Source: Sphingopyxis sp. L1A2A
GTDB taxonomy: Bacteria; Pseudomonadota; Alphaproteobacteria; Sphingomonadales; Sphingomonadaceae
DNA length: 64,000 nucleotides
Assembly: GCF_005502465.1 (NCBI RefSeq)
Contig: NZ_SCOT01000001.1
Location: 186,001 to 250,000 of the forward strand
Direction: 5' to 3'
The stretch's first letter is position 1. Every line of letters starts with the position of its first letter. Under the pieces are notes generated by a model that had not been told where the DNA came from, did not search any database, and was given only the letters and a program-made list of their open reading frames with translations. The position numbers and the translations under genes are program-made. Shown here one piece after another: positions 53,982 through 63,899 of the stretch.

Positions 53982-55844
53982 GCGCGCTGGCGGCGACTTT
54001 ACCCGCCACACCGATAGGCCGGTCCGCTGCCCGATAGCGACGGGTTCGAGCCAGATCGGCGGCGTGCCCGCGTAAAGCTGGGCCGCGAGCGCATCCTTGC
54101 GGGCGCGGCGATATTGGACGAGGTCGTTCGCGGAGCGGCAAAAAATCACCAGCTGGGCGCCATTTTTGCGGACCAGCGCCTCGGCTTGGGCCGGGTCGCC
54201 GGTAAAGGCGCGCAGCGTGTCGGCCATCGCCTGCTTGTTGCGATGGTGCCCCGTCGCCACCAATCCATGGCGCGTCCAGAACATCAGCGGCGCGCCCAGA
54301 TCGATCGGGGTCATGATCGTCGTCGGCGGCAACCGGTTCAGCGCCGCGATCGTCGCGGGGTCGAGACAGGTCTGGGCAAAGGGTTCATGCGCCGCGGTTT
54401 CCGCGTCATCGTGCTGCAAGGCGGGAAACAGCAGTCCGAGCGCCGCCGCTGCCGCAATGCTGCCGAGCAACGGCAGGCTTAGCGACGCCATCGCCGACGC
54501 CAGCACGCGCGGGATCGTCGCCGGGATGGTCCGCGCCCAGCCCCAGACGCGCAGGCCAAGCCAGGCACTGCCGGGCAAGGCAAACAGATGGGCGGTGGAC
54601 ACACTCCGCAGCACGAACAGCGACAGCGCCGCCGCCCCCACCAGCGCCACGATCACCGTCGCCCACGCCTTGCGATCATCGGCCTCGGCACAGCCACGCC
54701 ACGCCAGCAGCGACCCGATCAGACCGGCAATCGACGGCACCAGCACAAAAATGGCGTCATAGCCGCGCGACGCCCACAACGGCTGACCCTCGAGGATGTT
54801 CTTGTACCAATATTCGACGACGATCGGGTCGAGCGAGGCAAATGGGCCGTTCGCGCATTGCGGTTCGGCCCATACCAGCGCCGCCGCCGCCGCGAGCCCC
54901 GCGCCGCCGAGCAGCGCGAGGCGCAGCCACACCGCCCGCGGATTGGCGCGCGCAGCGGCAAAGGTCGCCGCCGCCGCCGCCACAAACGCCGCCATATAGG
55001 GCACCGACAGCGAATCGCACCAGGTTCCCGTCAGCCCGAGGGGGCCGCGGGTCGCGAATTGGATCAGGATGGCCCCGCCCGCCAGCGCGCCTAGATAGCC
55101 GCACAAGCGATCGCGGTCGGGGGCGCGGCCATGCAGCGCCCAGCGGAGTGCCGCCAGCGCGGCGAACAGCGCGACAATCGGCAATCCTTCAATCGACACC
55201 GCCAGCAATGCGGCGGCGAACAGCCCGGCCCACGCCCCCGCCCGCCATGTTGCGGGGCGCAGCGCCTGCGCCATGATCAGCATCGCAAACAGGATTTGCC
55301 AGCCGTGATGATCAACCCGGAGCGGGCGGAACTGCATCACGATGAAACCCGACATGATCAGGAACAGCGGCACGACATAGGCAATCCGCCGGTCGGACAG
55401 GCCGCGATAACCGAGCACGCAGGCGGCGCTCAGGACAGCGCCGAGCAGCGGCGGCCACAGCGTCATCACAATGCGTTCGGCCATCGCCTGCCCGAACAGC
55501 GGCTTGAGCAGCAATATCCCCGCCGCCAGCGGCGCATCGACGATCCGCGACCAGTGCATCAGCACCCCGCCGCCCGCCGGATTGACGCGATATTGCGACA
55601 GATCCCACCAGCTTTGGCCGGCCAGCAGGTCGCGGACCTGCGCCATGCGCATCGCGTCGTCGGTGTCGCTCAGGTCGAGCGCGACGATCGCCGGCCAGTT
55701 GGCCATGATCGCGATCAGGCTCATCGCGCTCCAGATCAGCAGCGCGATGCGCAAGGGCGTGAACCACGGCCCCAAAACGATCCCGCCGGACGCCGAAACC
55801 GGCGGCACCGCGCCGACCGCAGACAACGCGGGCGCGTCCGTCAT
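53979..55844 (-). CDS. STT3/GT-C-like integral membrane protein (paralogue A)
   Basis: A 621-residue protein with about 12 membrane segments. The first periplasmic loop has DLSDTDDAMRMAQVRDLLAG, an acidic motif like the catalytic DxD of GT-C glycosyltransferases and STT3, then NPAGGGVLMHWSRIVDA and FRPLRVDHHGWQ. A soluble C-terminal part with TPIDLGAPLMFWTRHGLVAT and GHHRNKQAM follows. GT-C enzymes transfer sugars from polyprenyl-phosphate donors on the periplasmic face. It is closely paralogous to the gene at 57931. Its GTG/ATG end overlaps gtrA by 4 bases. Confidence 0.78.
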   Translation of the reverse strand: MTDAPALSAVGAVPPVSASGGIVLGPWFTPLRIALLIWSAMSLIAIMANWPAIVALDLSDTDDAMRMAQVRDLLAGQSWWDLSQYRVNPAGGGVLMHWSRIVDAPLAAGILLLKPLFGQAMAERIVMTLWPPLLGAVLSAACVLGYRGLSDRRIAYVVPLFLIMSGFIVMQFRPLRVDHHGWQILFAMLIMAQALRPATWRAGAWAGLFAAALLAVSIEGLPIVALFAALAALRWALHGRAPDRDRLCGYLGALAGGAILIQFATRGPLGLTGTWCDSLSVPYMAAFVAAAAATFAAARANPRAVWLRLALLGGAGLAAAAALVWAEPQCANGPFASLDPIVVEYWYKNILEGQPLWASRGYDAIFVLVPSIAGLIGSLLAWRGCAEADDRKAWATVIVALVGAAALSLFVLRSVSTAHLFALPGSAWLGLRVWGWARTIPATIPRVLASAMASLSLPLLGSIAAAAALGLLFPALQHDDAETAAHEPFAQTCLDPATIAALNRLPPTTIMTPIDLGAPLMFWTRHGLVATGHHRNKQAMADTLRAFTGDPAQAEALVRKNGAQLVIFCRSANDLVQYRRARKDALAAQLYAGTPPIWLEPVAIGQRTGLSVWRVKSPPAR

Positions 55845-56272
55845 GCCGCGGCGGCCCGGAACACGATATGGCGGCGCAGCAGATAGGTGGTCTGGAAACT
55901 GACGACGATCGCCACCAGTTTCGCGAGCCGCGGGTCGAGCCCGAGCGCGCTGCCGGTGCCGACGATCGCCGTCGTCACCGCCAGACCGATCAACGCCGAT
56001 CCGACGAACAGCAATTTCTGGCGATGGCGCTCACCGGTGCCGCGTGCCGCAGCGCCGTCGGCAAAGACAAGCCGGCTCGACACCAGCCAGTGCACCAATA
56101 TGCCGGCGCAATAGCCGACCGCCGACGCCGCCATCGGCGACAGCCCCGAATCGAGCAGCAGCAGGAACAGCCCGGCATCGCTGCCCAGCGCCAGACCGCT
56201 GGCGAGCAGATAGTTCAGCCAGCGAATCTCGCCGCGGCGGATCGATCCGATCAGGTTCAGCGCGGGTTGCAC
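55841..56272 (-). CDS. GtrA family membrane protein
   Basis: A 143-residue protein with four membrane segments: NYLLASGLALGSDAGLFLLL, AASAVGYCAGILVHWLVSSR, LLFVGSALIGLAVTTAIVGT and the last ending FQTTYLLRRHIVF. GtrA-type proteins help move polyprenyl-phosphate-linked sugars across the membrane. I chose GTG 56272 because GGAGGG lies 9 bases upstream; TTG 56293 is the longer option. It sits between the mutase-like gene and the STT3-like gene. Confidence 0.85.
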   Translation of the reverse strand: MQPALNLIGSIRRGEIRWLNYLLASGLALGSDAGLFLLLLDSGLSPMAASAVGYCAGILVHWLVSSRLVFADGAAARGTGERHRQKLLFVGSALIGLAVTTAIVGTGSALGLDPRLAKLVAIVVSFQTTYLLRRHIVFRAAAA

Positions 56273-56297
56273 GGCAAGAATCCCTCCGGCCAAGGCG

Positions 56298-57833
56298 TCA
56301 GGCGGCCTTCGTCACGCGCGCCGGGACGTCGCGGACCGACGCCAGCGCCGCCTGCTCGCCCTCGGTGCCGCTTTCATGATATTCGGCATCCTCGTTGACG
56401 CCCCAGATGTCATAGACGCGGTCTCCGGCGACGATATTGCGCACCGTCAGCATCGCTGTCATCATCGCATGATCCTGGTTGTTGTAGCGGTGCATGCCGT
56501 TGCGCCCGACCATGTGCAGCGTCGGATAGCGCGCCTCGAGTTCGCTGCGCATCGTTTCGACATGCGTGGCATAGTCATCGTCATAGACCGGATAGGCCTT
56601 TTCCTGCCGCACGACCGCGCCGCCGACGACATCTTCGGGATCGCACAGGCCGAGAATCGCCATTTCGCGGGTCGCCAGCGCGACCAGATCCTCGTCGCTT
56701 GATGCCCACAGCCCGTCGCCCTCGAAACAGAAATATTCCAGGCCCACGCACGCCAGTTCGGGGTCGGGCACCATTTCGGGCGACCAGCTGCGGAAATTCT
56801 GCACCCGGCCGACCTGCACCTTGCTGTCGTGGATATAGATCCAGTTGTCGGGGAACAGATCCGCCGACCGGATTTTCAGCGCGACGGTCAGAAAGTCGCG
56901 ATATTTCAGCTTCGGCGCCGCATTCAGCGCGCAGGCGGGCAGCGGATGGATACGCGCTGCCAGCTCGCGCATCGGCGCCGAGCTGATGACATGCGCCGCA
57001 TCGATCACGACATCGCCGTTCGGGCCATTGGCGGTCAACCGCCAGCGGCCGCTCACCTGATCCTGCGTCAGCTGCTTGAAGCTATGCGCCATCAGCACAT
57101 GGTTGCCGCCCGCGACCACCTTGTCGCGCGCCGCATCCCACATCATGCCGGGGCCAAGCCGCGGATAGCGAAAGGTTTCGAGCAGGGTCTTGGTCGCCAT
57201 GCCGTCATTCGGGCGCTTGTTCAGCCCCAAGCTGCGCTTCAGCCCGTCGAGCACCGCGGCACCCAGGCTCAGCCCCTTGATCCGCTGCGCCGCCCAGTCG
57301 GCCGACATTTCGTCGCACGGCATGCCCCACACCTTCTCGGTATAGGTTTTGAAAAAGATCGAATAGAGCTTCCGCCCGAACTGGTTGATCGTCCAGTCCT
57401 CGAAACTGCGGACATTCTTGTTCGGCAGCAGCTTCGCCTGCGCATAGCTCACCATGCACAAAGTCGAACGGACAATCCCCAGATTCCACAGCGCCTCGAA
57501 CGCGCGCAGCGGATAGGAATAGAATTTACCTTCGTAATAAATGCGGCTCATCCGCGGGCGCTGGATGAAATCGTCGGGCAGAATCTCGTTCCACAGATCG
57601 ACGACTGCCTGGCTTTTGGAGAAAAATCGGTGGCCGCCGATGTCAAAGCGAAAGCCTTCGTGCTCGACGGTGCGGCTGATCCCGCCGACATAGACCGGGT
57701 CCTTTTCGATCACCGTCACCTTATACCCCTGTTGGGTCAGCTGATAGGCGGCGGTCAGCCCGGCCGGCCCGGCGCCAATGATGGCGACGTCGGCACTGGT
57801 CGGGCGGCTTTTCGAAACTTGGGCGTCGGTCAC
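56298..57833 (-). CDS. UDP-galactopyranose-mutase-like FAD protein
   Basis: A 511-residue flavoprotein. The FAD motif DVAIIGAGPAGLTAAYQLTQ is followed by GGISRTVEHEGFRFDIGGHR and FFSKSQAVVDLWNE, as in UDP-galactopyranose mutases and protoporphyrinogen-oxidase-like enzymes; FKTYTEKVWGMPCDEMSADW is a strong family block. Late motifs include YPVYDDDYATHVE and GRNGMHRYNNQDHAM. It may convert a nucleotide or lipid-linked sugar ring form used by the neighbouring GT-C proteins. It is cotranscribed with gtrA (25-base gap). Confidence 0.85.
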   Translation of the reverse strand: MTDAQVSKSRPTSADVAIIGAGPAGLTAAYQLTQQGYKVTVIEKDPVYVGGISRTVEHEGFRFDIGGHRFFSKSQAVVDLWNEILPDDFIQRPRMSRIYYEGKFYSYPLRAFEALWNLGIVRSTLCMVSYAQAKLLPNKNVRSFEDWTINQFGRKLYSIFFKTYTEKVWGMPCDEMSADWAAQRIKGLSLGAAVLDGLKRSLGLNKRPNDGMATKTLLETFRYPRLGPGMMWDAARDKVVAGGNHVLMAHSFKQLTQDQVSGRWRLTANGPNGDVVIDAAHVISSAPMRELAARIHPLPACALNAAPKLKYRDFLTVALKIRSADLFPDNWIYIHDSKVQVGRVQNFRSWSPEMVPDPELACVGLEYFCFEGDGLWASSDEDLVALATREMAILGLCDPEDVVGGAVVRQEKAYPVYDDDYATHVETMRSELEARYPTLHMVGRNGMHRYNNQDHAMMTAMLTVRNIVAGDRVYDIWGVNEDAEYHESGTEGEQAALASVRDVPARVTKAA

Positions 57834-57930
57834 TTAAATTCCCCCACAGACAGATTACGGTCTAACTGGCGCAGGACGCGCTAAAAAATGGTTAATGCGC
57901 CGGTAGGAAAATGGTCATCCAGCACCGGTT

Positions 57931-59745
57931 TCATGCGCTGATCCGCCCGCGCGGTGGCAGGATGCGATACACGCTGAACGTATCCGACGAGAGCCGCGGA
58001 TCACGGCTCAGCCAGCGCACCGGCTTTCCCTGCGCCAGCTGCGCGGCAAGGCCGCCGGGCGCCTCGCGCGCAAAGCGTTGCATTTCGGGCAAACCCAGGC
58101 AGGCGACCAGATATTGGGCGCGCTCGGCACGAACGATCGGCTCCGCGGCGCCGGGCGCGGCGGTAAAGGCTGCAATGATCCGGCGCATCGCCGCGGCATT
58201 GCGATGATGCCCGGTCGCGACAACGCTGTGCGGGGTGCGGACCAACAACGCCGGACCGATGTCGATCGGCGCGAACATATGGGACGGCCGCAATTTGTTC
58301 AACGCGGCGAGCGCAGACGCGGTGGGACATTTGCCCATGTCCTGCGCTTCGCGCGTCGGCGCGCCCGTCACCGCAAAAGCCAGCTTTGCACCGAGCGCCG
58401 CATCCACCCCCGGCAACGCCGCAAAGATCAGCAGGACCGATGCCGCCCGGCCCGCCAGCGAGCTGCGACTTCGGCTCCAGTGCCACAGGCCGATCGCCAT
58501 CGCCGCAAAGGCGGGGATCAGAAACGCATGGGTCGTCGCACCTATGCGGGTTACGAAAAGCGACGTCGCCGCACTGGCCAAGATGATCACGGTGGCGCGG
58601 GTCCAATTTTCCGCGAAAACATCACTGCGGCTCTGCCGCCACGCCCATGCCAGCGCCCCCAGCCCGACCAGCGTCGGTGCGAGATAGAGCATCGCATAGG
58701 GCGCTTGCTGGGTCCAGATCGGCCGCCCCTCGAACACCAGATCATACCAATAGTGCCGAACCAGCGGATCGAGCGCGCCGAAAGGACCGGACAGACAGGG
58801 CTTGCCGATCAGGATGAATAGCGCGCCGCCGACCACGCCAGCCGCCAACAAACCCGCAGCACGGCGCGGCATCGACCGTGACAGCCCCGCGGGCGCCTGA
58901 ATCCAGGCCCAGGTGATCGCCCCGGTCGCCGCCACCGCGGCCGCATAGGACAAGGAAAAACTGTCGCAAAACACCGTCAGCGTCGATAGCGTCCCGCGCA
59001 TTGCCAGCAGCCAGACGGTCGGCAAGATTGTCAATCCGAGCGCAAAACCGGCAAGCCGCCGCGACGTCGCCGGATCGCGCAGCCAGTCAGCGGCAAACAG
59101 CGCCCCAAAGATCGCCAGATAGGGTAGCCCTTCCAGCGAAATCTCGGTGTGCACGGTGATAATCGCCGCCGCCGCGAGGCCGTTGGCAAACGTCGCTGGC
59201 CGCAACGCGATCCAGAACATCGCGACCGACAGCAACAGCTGCCAGCTGTGGTGATCGATGCGCATCGGTACAAAAAACTGCAAAAAAGTGACGCCAGTGA
59301 ACGCAATCAACAGCCCGACAATGACAAGCGGCCGACCGCCCAGCAGGGACAGGATCCGGCCGAGGAGCAGGAACAGCGGCAGGATCAGCAATTGGGGCTG
59401 AAGGGCCAGCGCCCAACGCTCGCCCGCCGCCTCGCCCAACAAAGGCTGCAGGATCAGGATAAGCCCCGCGATCGACGCATCGACAAAGCGCGACCAGTGC
59501 ATAAGACCGCCGCCCTCGGTCGGATTGACCCGATATTGCTGGATATCAAACCAGCTTTGCCCGGCGAGCAGGTCGCGCACCTGCGCCAGCCGCATCGCAT
59601 CGTCGGGATCGGGATAAAGAAACTGTGGGATGGCATCATATTGACTGAACAGGCTGAACAGCGCGAGGATGAACCAAAGCGAAACGGCAAGCCCATCGCC
59701 CCCAATGCGCGCGATAAGCTGCCCTGCCCTGCCTGTCCGCTGCAT
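57931..59745 (-). CDS. STT3/GT-C-like integral membrane protein (paralogue B)
   Basis: A ~604-residue polytopic protein paralogous to the one at 53979: PDPDDAMRLAQVRDLLAGQS, NPTEGGGLMHWSRFVDA and MRIDHHSWQLLL correspond block by block, and the C-terminal part has FAPIDIGPALLVRTPHSVVA and GHHRNAAAM. About 12 membrane segments. The start is uncertain: ATG 59745 has a distant G-rich site, while ATG 59805 adds 20 residues. A role in polyprenyl-linked sugar transfer is inferred from fold and neighbours. Confidence 0.78.
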   Translation of the reverse strand: MQRTGRAGQLIARIGGDGLAVSLWFILALFSLFSQYDAIPQFLYPDPDDAMRLAQVRDLLAGQSWFDIQQYRVNPTEGGGLMHWSRFVDASIAGLILILQPLLGEAAGERWALALQPQLLILPLFLLLGRILSLLGGRPLVIVGLLIAFTGVTFLQFFVPMRIDHHSWQLLLSVAMFWIALRPATFANGLAAAAIITVHTEISLEGLPYLAIFGALFAADWLRDPATSRRLAGFALGLTILPTVWLLAMRGTLSTLTVFCDSFSLSYAAAVAATGAITWAWIQAPAGLSRSMPRRAAGLLAAGVVGGALFILIGKPCLSGPFGALDPLVRHYWYDLVFEGRPIWTQQAPYAMLYLAPTLVGLGALAWAWRQSRSDVFAENWTRATVIILASAATSLFVTRIGATTHAFLIPAFAAMAIGLWHWSRSRSSLAGRAASVLLIFAALPGVDAALGAKLAFAVTGAPTREAQDMGKCPTASALAALNKLRPSHMFAPIDIGPALLVRTPHSVVATGHHRNAAAMRRIIAAFTAAPGAAEPIVRAERAQYLVACLGLPEMQRFAREAPGGLAAQLAQGKPVRWLSRDPRLSSDTFSVYRILPPRGRISA

Positions 59746-59913
59746 TACGCGTATAACCCCATCTCTCGCGCCCGCCCAAGGCTGCGTTCCGCTGTGGTCA
59801 ATCATGGCTAAGGACTGGTTAATTCGGGGTCGCAATTCTCGGCAAAACGCCCTTTCCCGGCTTGGGGCGCTGCCCAAATTGCGATAAACTTGCCCCGGCC
59901 AAGGAGGCGCGAC

Positions 59914-60876
59914 ATGGCGGGTGGTCTGGCAATTGTCCTGAGCGGCGGCGGCGCCAAGGGCGCCTTTCAGGTCGGCGTCGTCCACGAACTCGTCGTGGGC
60001 CGCGGCGTGCGCCTCGACATCGTCGCCGGCGTATCAACCGGCGCGATTCAGGCGCTGGGGGTCGCGCAGGACGATGTTCCGGGCCTGCTCGACGCCTGGC
60101 TCGCGATCCGCGGCAACAGCTCGATCTACAAATCGCGCCCGCTGGGCGTCGTCGGCGGGCTGCTCGGCGAGGATGCGATCTACGACACCGCGCCGCTCAA
60201 GCGCCTGCTCAAGGGCTTTGCCAACGACGCCAAACTGCGCGCCAGCGGGCGCAAATTGTTGCTTGGGGTCGTCAATCTGGGCACCGGCACCTACCGCAGC
60301 ATCGACGAGACTGTACCCGGCATCCACAATTGGGTCTATGCCAGCTGTGCGATGCCGCTGTTTTTCGACCCCCTCAAGACGCGCGCGAGCGACGGGACCG
60401 AGGAACAATGGGTCGATGGCGGGGTGCGCGACGTGACCCCGCTCAGCGCGGCGCTCGACATGAACCCGCGCGGCGTGATCGCGGTGCGCGCCTCGCCCGC
60501 GCCGCGGCCCGGCCCGGTGCGTATCTTCCCCAATTTGATCAAGATCGGGCTGCGCGCGGTCGACATATTGCAATCGGAGGTGTCGGCCAATGACCTCGCG
60601 GGCGCGGCGCTGATCAACGACCTGATCGCCGCGCGCGAGGCTCAGCTGCGCGCGCTGCAAAGCGAAGGCATCGGCGGCGCCCAGGCCGCGCGCATCCTCC
60701 GCCCGCTCGACGTCCAGATCTCGCGCTACCGCTTCGCCCCGATCCGCATCATCGAACCCGAGGAAGAAGTCGCCGAAACGCTCGAATTCAACCCCGCCAA
60801 AATCCGCGCCGCGATCGACGCCGGCCGCCGCGCGGTCGATCGCGAATGGGACGCGCTGGAACCGTTGTTGAGTTGA
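59914..60876 (+). CDS. Patatin-like phospholipase
   Basis: A 320-residue patatin-domain protein. LSGGGAKGAFQVGVVHEL is the oxyanion loop, GVSTGAIQAL carries the nucleophile Ser41, and WVDGGVRDVTPLSAAL has the catalytic Asp168. No signal peptide, so it probably acts on inner-membrane lipids or acyl chains from the cytoplasmic side. A strong ribosome site (AAGGAGG) precedes ATG 59914. Divergent from paralogue B of the membrane proteins. Confidence 0.92.
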   Translation: MAGGLAIVLSGGGAKGAFQVGVVHELVVGRGVRLDIVAGVSTGAIQALGVAQDDVPGLLDAWLAIRGNSSIYKSRPLGVVGGLLGEDAIYDTAPLKRLLKGFANDAKLRASGRKLLLGVVNLGTGTYRSIDETVPGIHNWVYASCAMPLFFDPLKTRASDGTEEQWVDGGVRDVTPLSAALDMNPRGVIAVRASPAPRPGPVRIFPNLIKIGLRAVDILQSEVSANDLAGAALINDLIAAREAQLRALQSEGIGGAQAARILRPLDVQISRYRFAPIRIIEPEEEVAETLEFNPAKIRAAIDAGRRAVDREWDALEPLLS

Positions 60877-60921
60877 GATGGCGCGGACGACTGTTTGCGC
60901 CCGGTTGCGAACATTGATCCG

Positions 60922-60945
60922 CCCTGTGGCGAAGCCATGGGGAGG
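60922..60945. repeat. Single-arm copy of the 12471-12606 repeat
   Basis: A 24-base match, without mismatch, to the reverse complement of the right arm of the element at 12471-12606. The partner arm is missing. Confidence 0.6.
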
Positions 60946-60954
60946 ATATTCTCC

Positions 60955-61052
60955 TCTTCGTCATCCCGGACTTGACCCGGGATCCATCTCGCTCGCCGCT
61001 TAGGGCGATGCAAGGGGCCATGGACCCCGGATCAAGTCCGGGGTGACGAAGA
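60955..61052. repeat. Inverted repeat with 32-bp arms between convergent genes
   Basis: Arms 60955-60986 and 61021-61052 are reverse complements except at three positions, around a 34-base centre. The core GACTTGAYCCGGG is a sequence often dispersed in sphingomonad intergenic DNA. It lies between the convergent patatin and usher-like genes and may end transcription both ways. Confidence 0.75.
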
Positions 61053-61093
61053 CAGGATGCCCAGCAATCCATCCCAAAGCCGACAATCGCTTC

Positions 61094-63868
61094 CTAAGGT
61101 CCGCCATCCCCCGCGCCCGGCGGCCCGCGCGCGCCATTGCCCTCGCCCGTCACTGCCGTTTCCTGCACCGCCACATCGCGGCGCAGCGGCTTCAACGCCA
61201 GCGTCCCCAGCCGCACCCGCGGCGTCGCCTTGCCCGGCACCGCGGCAATTGCAAAACCGCCGTCGAGCCGCAGCGCCGCCGCCGACGCCTGCCCCAGCCG
61301 CACCGTGTAACGCCCGTAAGCGACGCTTTCAAAAAGGAAATATCCGTCGAACTCGGTCAGCGTCGTCGCGCGCACCCGCCCTTCGGCATCGACCAGCTCG
61401 AGGCTCAGCCCCTCGACCGGATTGCCGCCGTCGCGCCGCACCACCCCCTCGATCTCGCCCGCCGCCGACATCGGAAGCGCGATGCGCGTTGCGACGCCGG
61501 GGCGCGGCGACACGACCACGCCGGGCAGCGCCGGCTGGACATAGGGATCGGGCAGGCTGCCGGCATCGATCCCGATCAGCACCGGACGGAACGGCTCCAG
61601 CCCGTCGATCGTCGCCTGTCCCTGCTGGTCGGTCGCCGCGTCGATAAAGCCGTGGCCCGCGGTCAGCGGCACCCCTGCCAGCGCAGCCTCGCCCGACTGG
61701 CGAATGCCGTCGCCATTGTCGTCCATCCACACATCGGCGATCACCTGGCCACGACTTGCCAGCTTTTCGCTCGACACGCGCCAGCCGCCATTCGGCTTCG
61801 GCCCAAAGCTGAACGCGAGCGACAGCGACGCCGCGAGCGATCCGTCGCTCGCCACTTCGCCGAAGCCGCTCAGCTGTAACCGGTTGAAACGGCGGGTATA
61901 TCCGGCGCCGATCCGTGCCCGGTCGAACCCGCGATCATAGCCGATTTCGGCGCGCCATTCGGCGTCGCCCCTGCCCGCCCATTCGCCGATCAACGCCACC
62001 CGCGTGTCGCTGCTGTCGCCCGACAGCGCAAAGCGCGCCTCTCCGCGGACGCGAACACGCCCGATCCGGGCATTGGCGAGCAGGCTGGCGGTCAGATTGT
62101 CGGGCGGATCGGGACCGACCGGCACCTTGGTCCGGCTCCAGTCGAGCTGGCCGGTAAAGGTCAGCGCGCGAAAACTCGCCGATGCGCGCGCGCTGGCTTC
62201 CAGGCTGGTGATCCCCGACCGCCGATCGATCTGGCGGACGTCGAAATTCAGCGGCAGCACGGTCTGCCCCAGCTTGACCGACTGATCGACCGAAATCGAA
62301 TAGAGGCCATTGATATTGCCCAGGAAACGGTCGGACACAAAGCCGTTCCAGCCGCGCATCGCGTCGGCGCGAACATAGGTTTCGCCGAACGCCGCCAGCC
62401 AGCTCGCGCGCACCGCGCCCCCGCCGTCATCCGCATAGCTGCCGCCGACCTCGAGCAAGGTCGGGCCGAGCGAGCGGCGCAGCGCCACCTCGGCATAATT
62501 GCGCCGGACATTTTCGATCATCAGGCTATGGGCATAAGCCGCGACCGACGTGCGCGCATCGAGCCCGCGCTCGGCGCCCAACGTGCCGCGCCAGCCGCGG
62601 CGGAATGGACCGCGCCGCCGCCCGCCAAATTCGATCAGGTCGGCGTCTTCCTGTGCAAATCCCGCCCAATACCAAGTCTGCTGCGGCGGGATCGAGTCCA
62701 TCCCTACCTGCACCTGCTTGATTTCGCGCCTGATTTGTCCCTGCGGGCCATAGAGGACGATTTCAAAGCGGTTCGATCCATATTGCAGCGGCACGTCGAG
62801 AAATTCGTAGCGGCCGTCGCCATTGGGGCTGGTGAATGCCAGCAATTGGCCGTTGCGATACAGTTCGGCGTCCCAGCCCGCGGGCAGATCGCCGCGAAAA
62901 TTGGTCTTGTCGAAACTGTCGGGGCGCTCGACCGGGCGATTGGTGACCACCGCGCCGCGCCCCGGCGCCGACGATGCGACGATTCCGGTCGACAACAGGC
63001 TGACATCGCCCGCGGCATAATGCGTTGCCTTCAGCGGCCCGAGCAGCCGCCCTTCGGGATCGGTGCGATACAGACGCATCCGCAGGCTGTCGGGCACCCC
63101 CTTGTTGTCCGACGACAGCCGCGCGTCGAAACTCTGCCCCAGCACCTCGCCCGCGGCGAAAATCTCGTACCGCCCCTGAACATAGGAACCGCCGCGCTTG
63201 TCGGAGACAAACCCCGCCGAAGCGACAACATCGACCGACGGCGTCGCCCACGCCTGATACGGCCGCGACGCCAGCGGCAGGCTGGCGAGGTCGAATTGCG
63301 CCGTCGGACGGATCGCCGCGGCGCGCGCGCGCCGCTCGGCGGCAAGCTGGAACGGTAGTTTGTCCTTGGTCTCTATCCGCAGCACGGCGTTCGACAGGTC
63401 GGCGGCGATCGGCACCCCCAGCCAGCTGGTCAAACTGTCCAGATCGATGCACCAGCCGGCGGGGGTATCGCGGATCATCGTTGCCGAGAGCCGAAAACTC
63501 TGGCTGCCCGCGCGCACTTCGCCCGCGTCGCGGTCGATCGTCAGGCTGCGCCGCTCGTCGAACACCCAGCCGGTTGCGCGGCGCAACTTCTTGTCGACGC
63601 GCACCGCCAGGTCGAGGGCCAGCACGATGTCGGCCAGGTCGACGCACACCCCCTGCGGCGTCTGATAGCCGCGCACGCCGTCGCCGAGCCGATACTGTCC
63701 CGAGCGCAGGTCGAACAGCCAGCTGTCGTCCTCGGTCGGCGCCCAGCCATCGGCGGCAAGCGAAACGGGCTGGTTATCAACGGCCGCGGCGCCGGCCGGG
63801 ACAAGCCCGACCAGCGCCAACCCGGCGAATATCGCCGGTTTCCATCGAGCAAGCACCGCGCGGAGCAC
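61094..63868 (-). CDS. Usher-like outer-membrane protein with C-terminal Ig/B-repeat-like domains
   Basis: A 924-residue exported protein starting with GTG; the leader ends GLVPAGAAAVDNQP. An N-terminal periplasmic part (to ~200) precedes a long beta-rich region with alternating short strands and loops such as GDLPAGWDAELYRNGQLLAF and YEFLDVPLQYGSNRFEIVLY, the pattern of fimbrial ushers. Near 705-720 is DVWMDDNGDGIRQSGE, a calcium-loop-like motif opening an SdrD-B-like module; TEFDGYFLFESVAYGRYTV is a carboxypeptidase-regulatory-like fold. It may secrete or anchor a surface fibre. The next gene upstream (63900) is probably its partner. Confidence 0.75.
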   Translation of the reverse strand: MLRAVLARWKPAIFAGLALVGLVPAGAAAVDNQPVSLAADGWAPTEDDSWLFDLRSGQYRLGDGVRGYQTPQGVCVDLADIVLALDLAVRVDKKLRRATGWVFDERRSLTIDRDAGEVRAGSQSFRLSATMIRDTPAGWCIDLDSLTSWLGVPIAADLSNAVLRIETKDKLPFQLAAERRARAAAIRPTAQFDLASLPLASRPYQAWATPSVDVVASAGFVSDKRGGSYVQGRYEIFAAGEVLGQSFDARLSSDNKGVPDSLRMRLYRTDPEGRLLGPLKATHYAAGDVSLLSTGIVASSAPGRGAVVTNRPVERPDSFDKTNFRGDLPAGWDAELYRNGQLLAFTSPNGDGRYEFLDVPLQYGSNRFEIVLYGPQGQIRREIKQVQVGMDSIPPQQTWYWAGFAQEDADLIEFGGRRRGPFRRGWRGTLGAERGLDARTSVAAYAHSLMIENVRRNYAEVALRRSLGPTLLEVGGSYADDGGGAVRASWLAAFGETYVRADAMRGWNGFVSDRFLGNINGLYSISVDQSVKLGQTVLPLNFDVRQIDRRSGITSLEASARASASFRALTFTGQLDWSRTKVPVGPDPPDNLTASLLANARIGRVRVRGEARFALSGDSSDTRVALIGEWAGRGDAEWRAEIGYDRGFDRARIGAGYTRRFNRLQLSGFGEVASDGSLAASLSLAFSFGPKPNGGWRVSSEKLASRGQVIADVWMDDNGDGIRQSGEAALAGVPLTAGHGFIDAATDQQGQATIDGLEPFRPVLIGIDAGSLPDPYVQPALPGVVVSPRPGVATRIALPMSAAGEIEGVVRRDGGNPVEGLSLELVDAEGRVRATTLTEFDGYFLFESVAYGRYTVRLGQASAAALRLDGGFAIAAVPGKATPRVRLGTLALKPLRRDVAVQETAVTGEGNGARGPPGAGDGGP

Positions 63869-63899
63869 GGCCCGGCTTCTCTTGGGCGTCCCTATGCGC

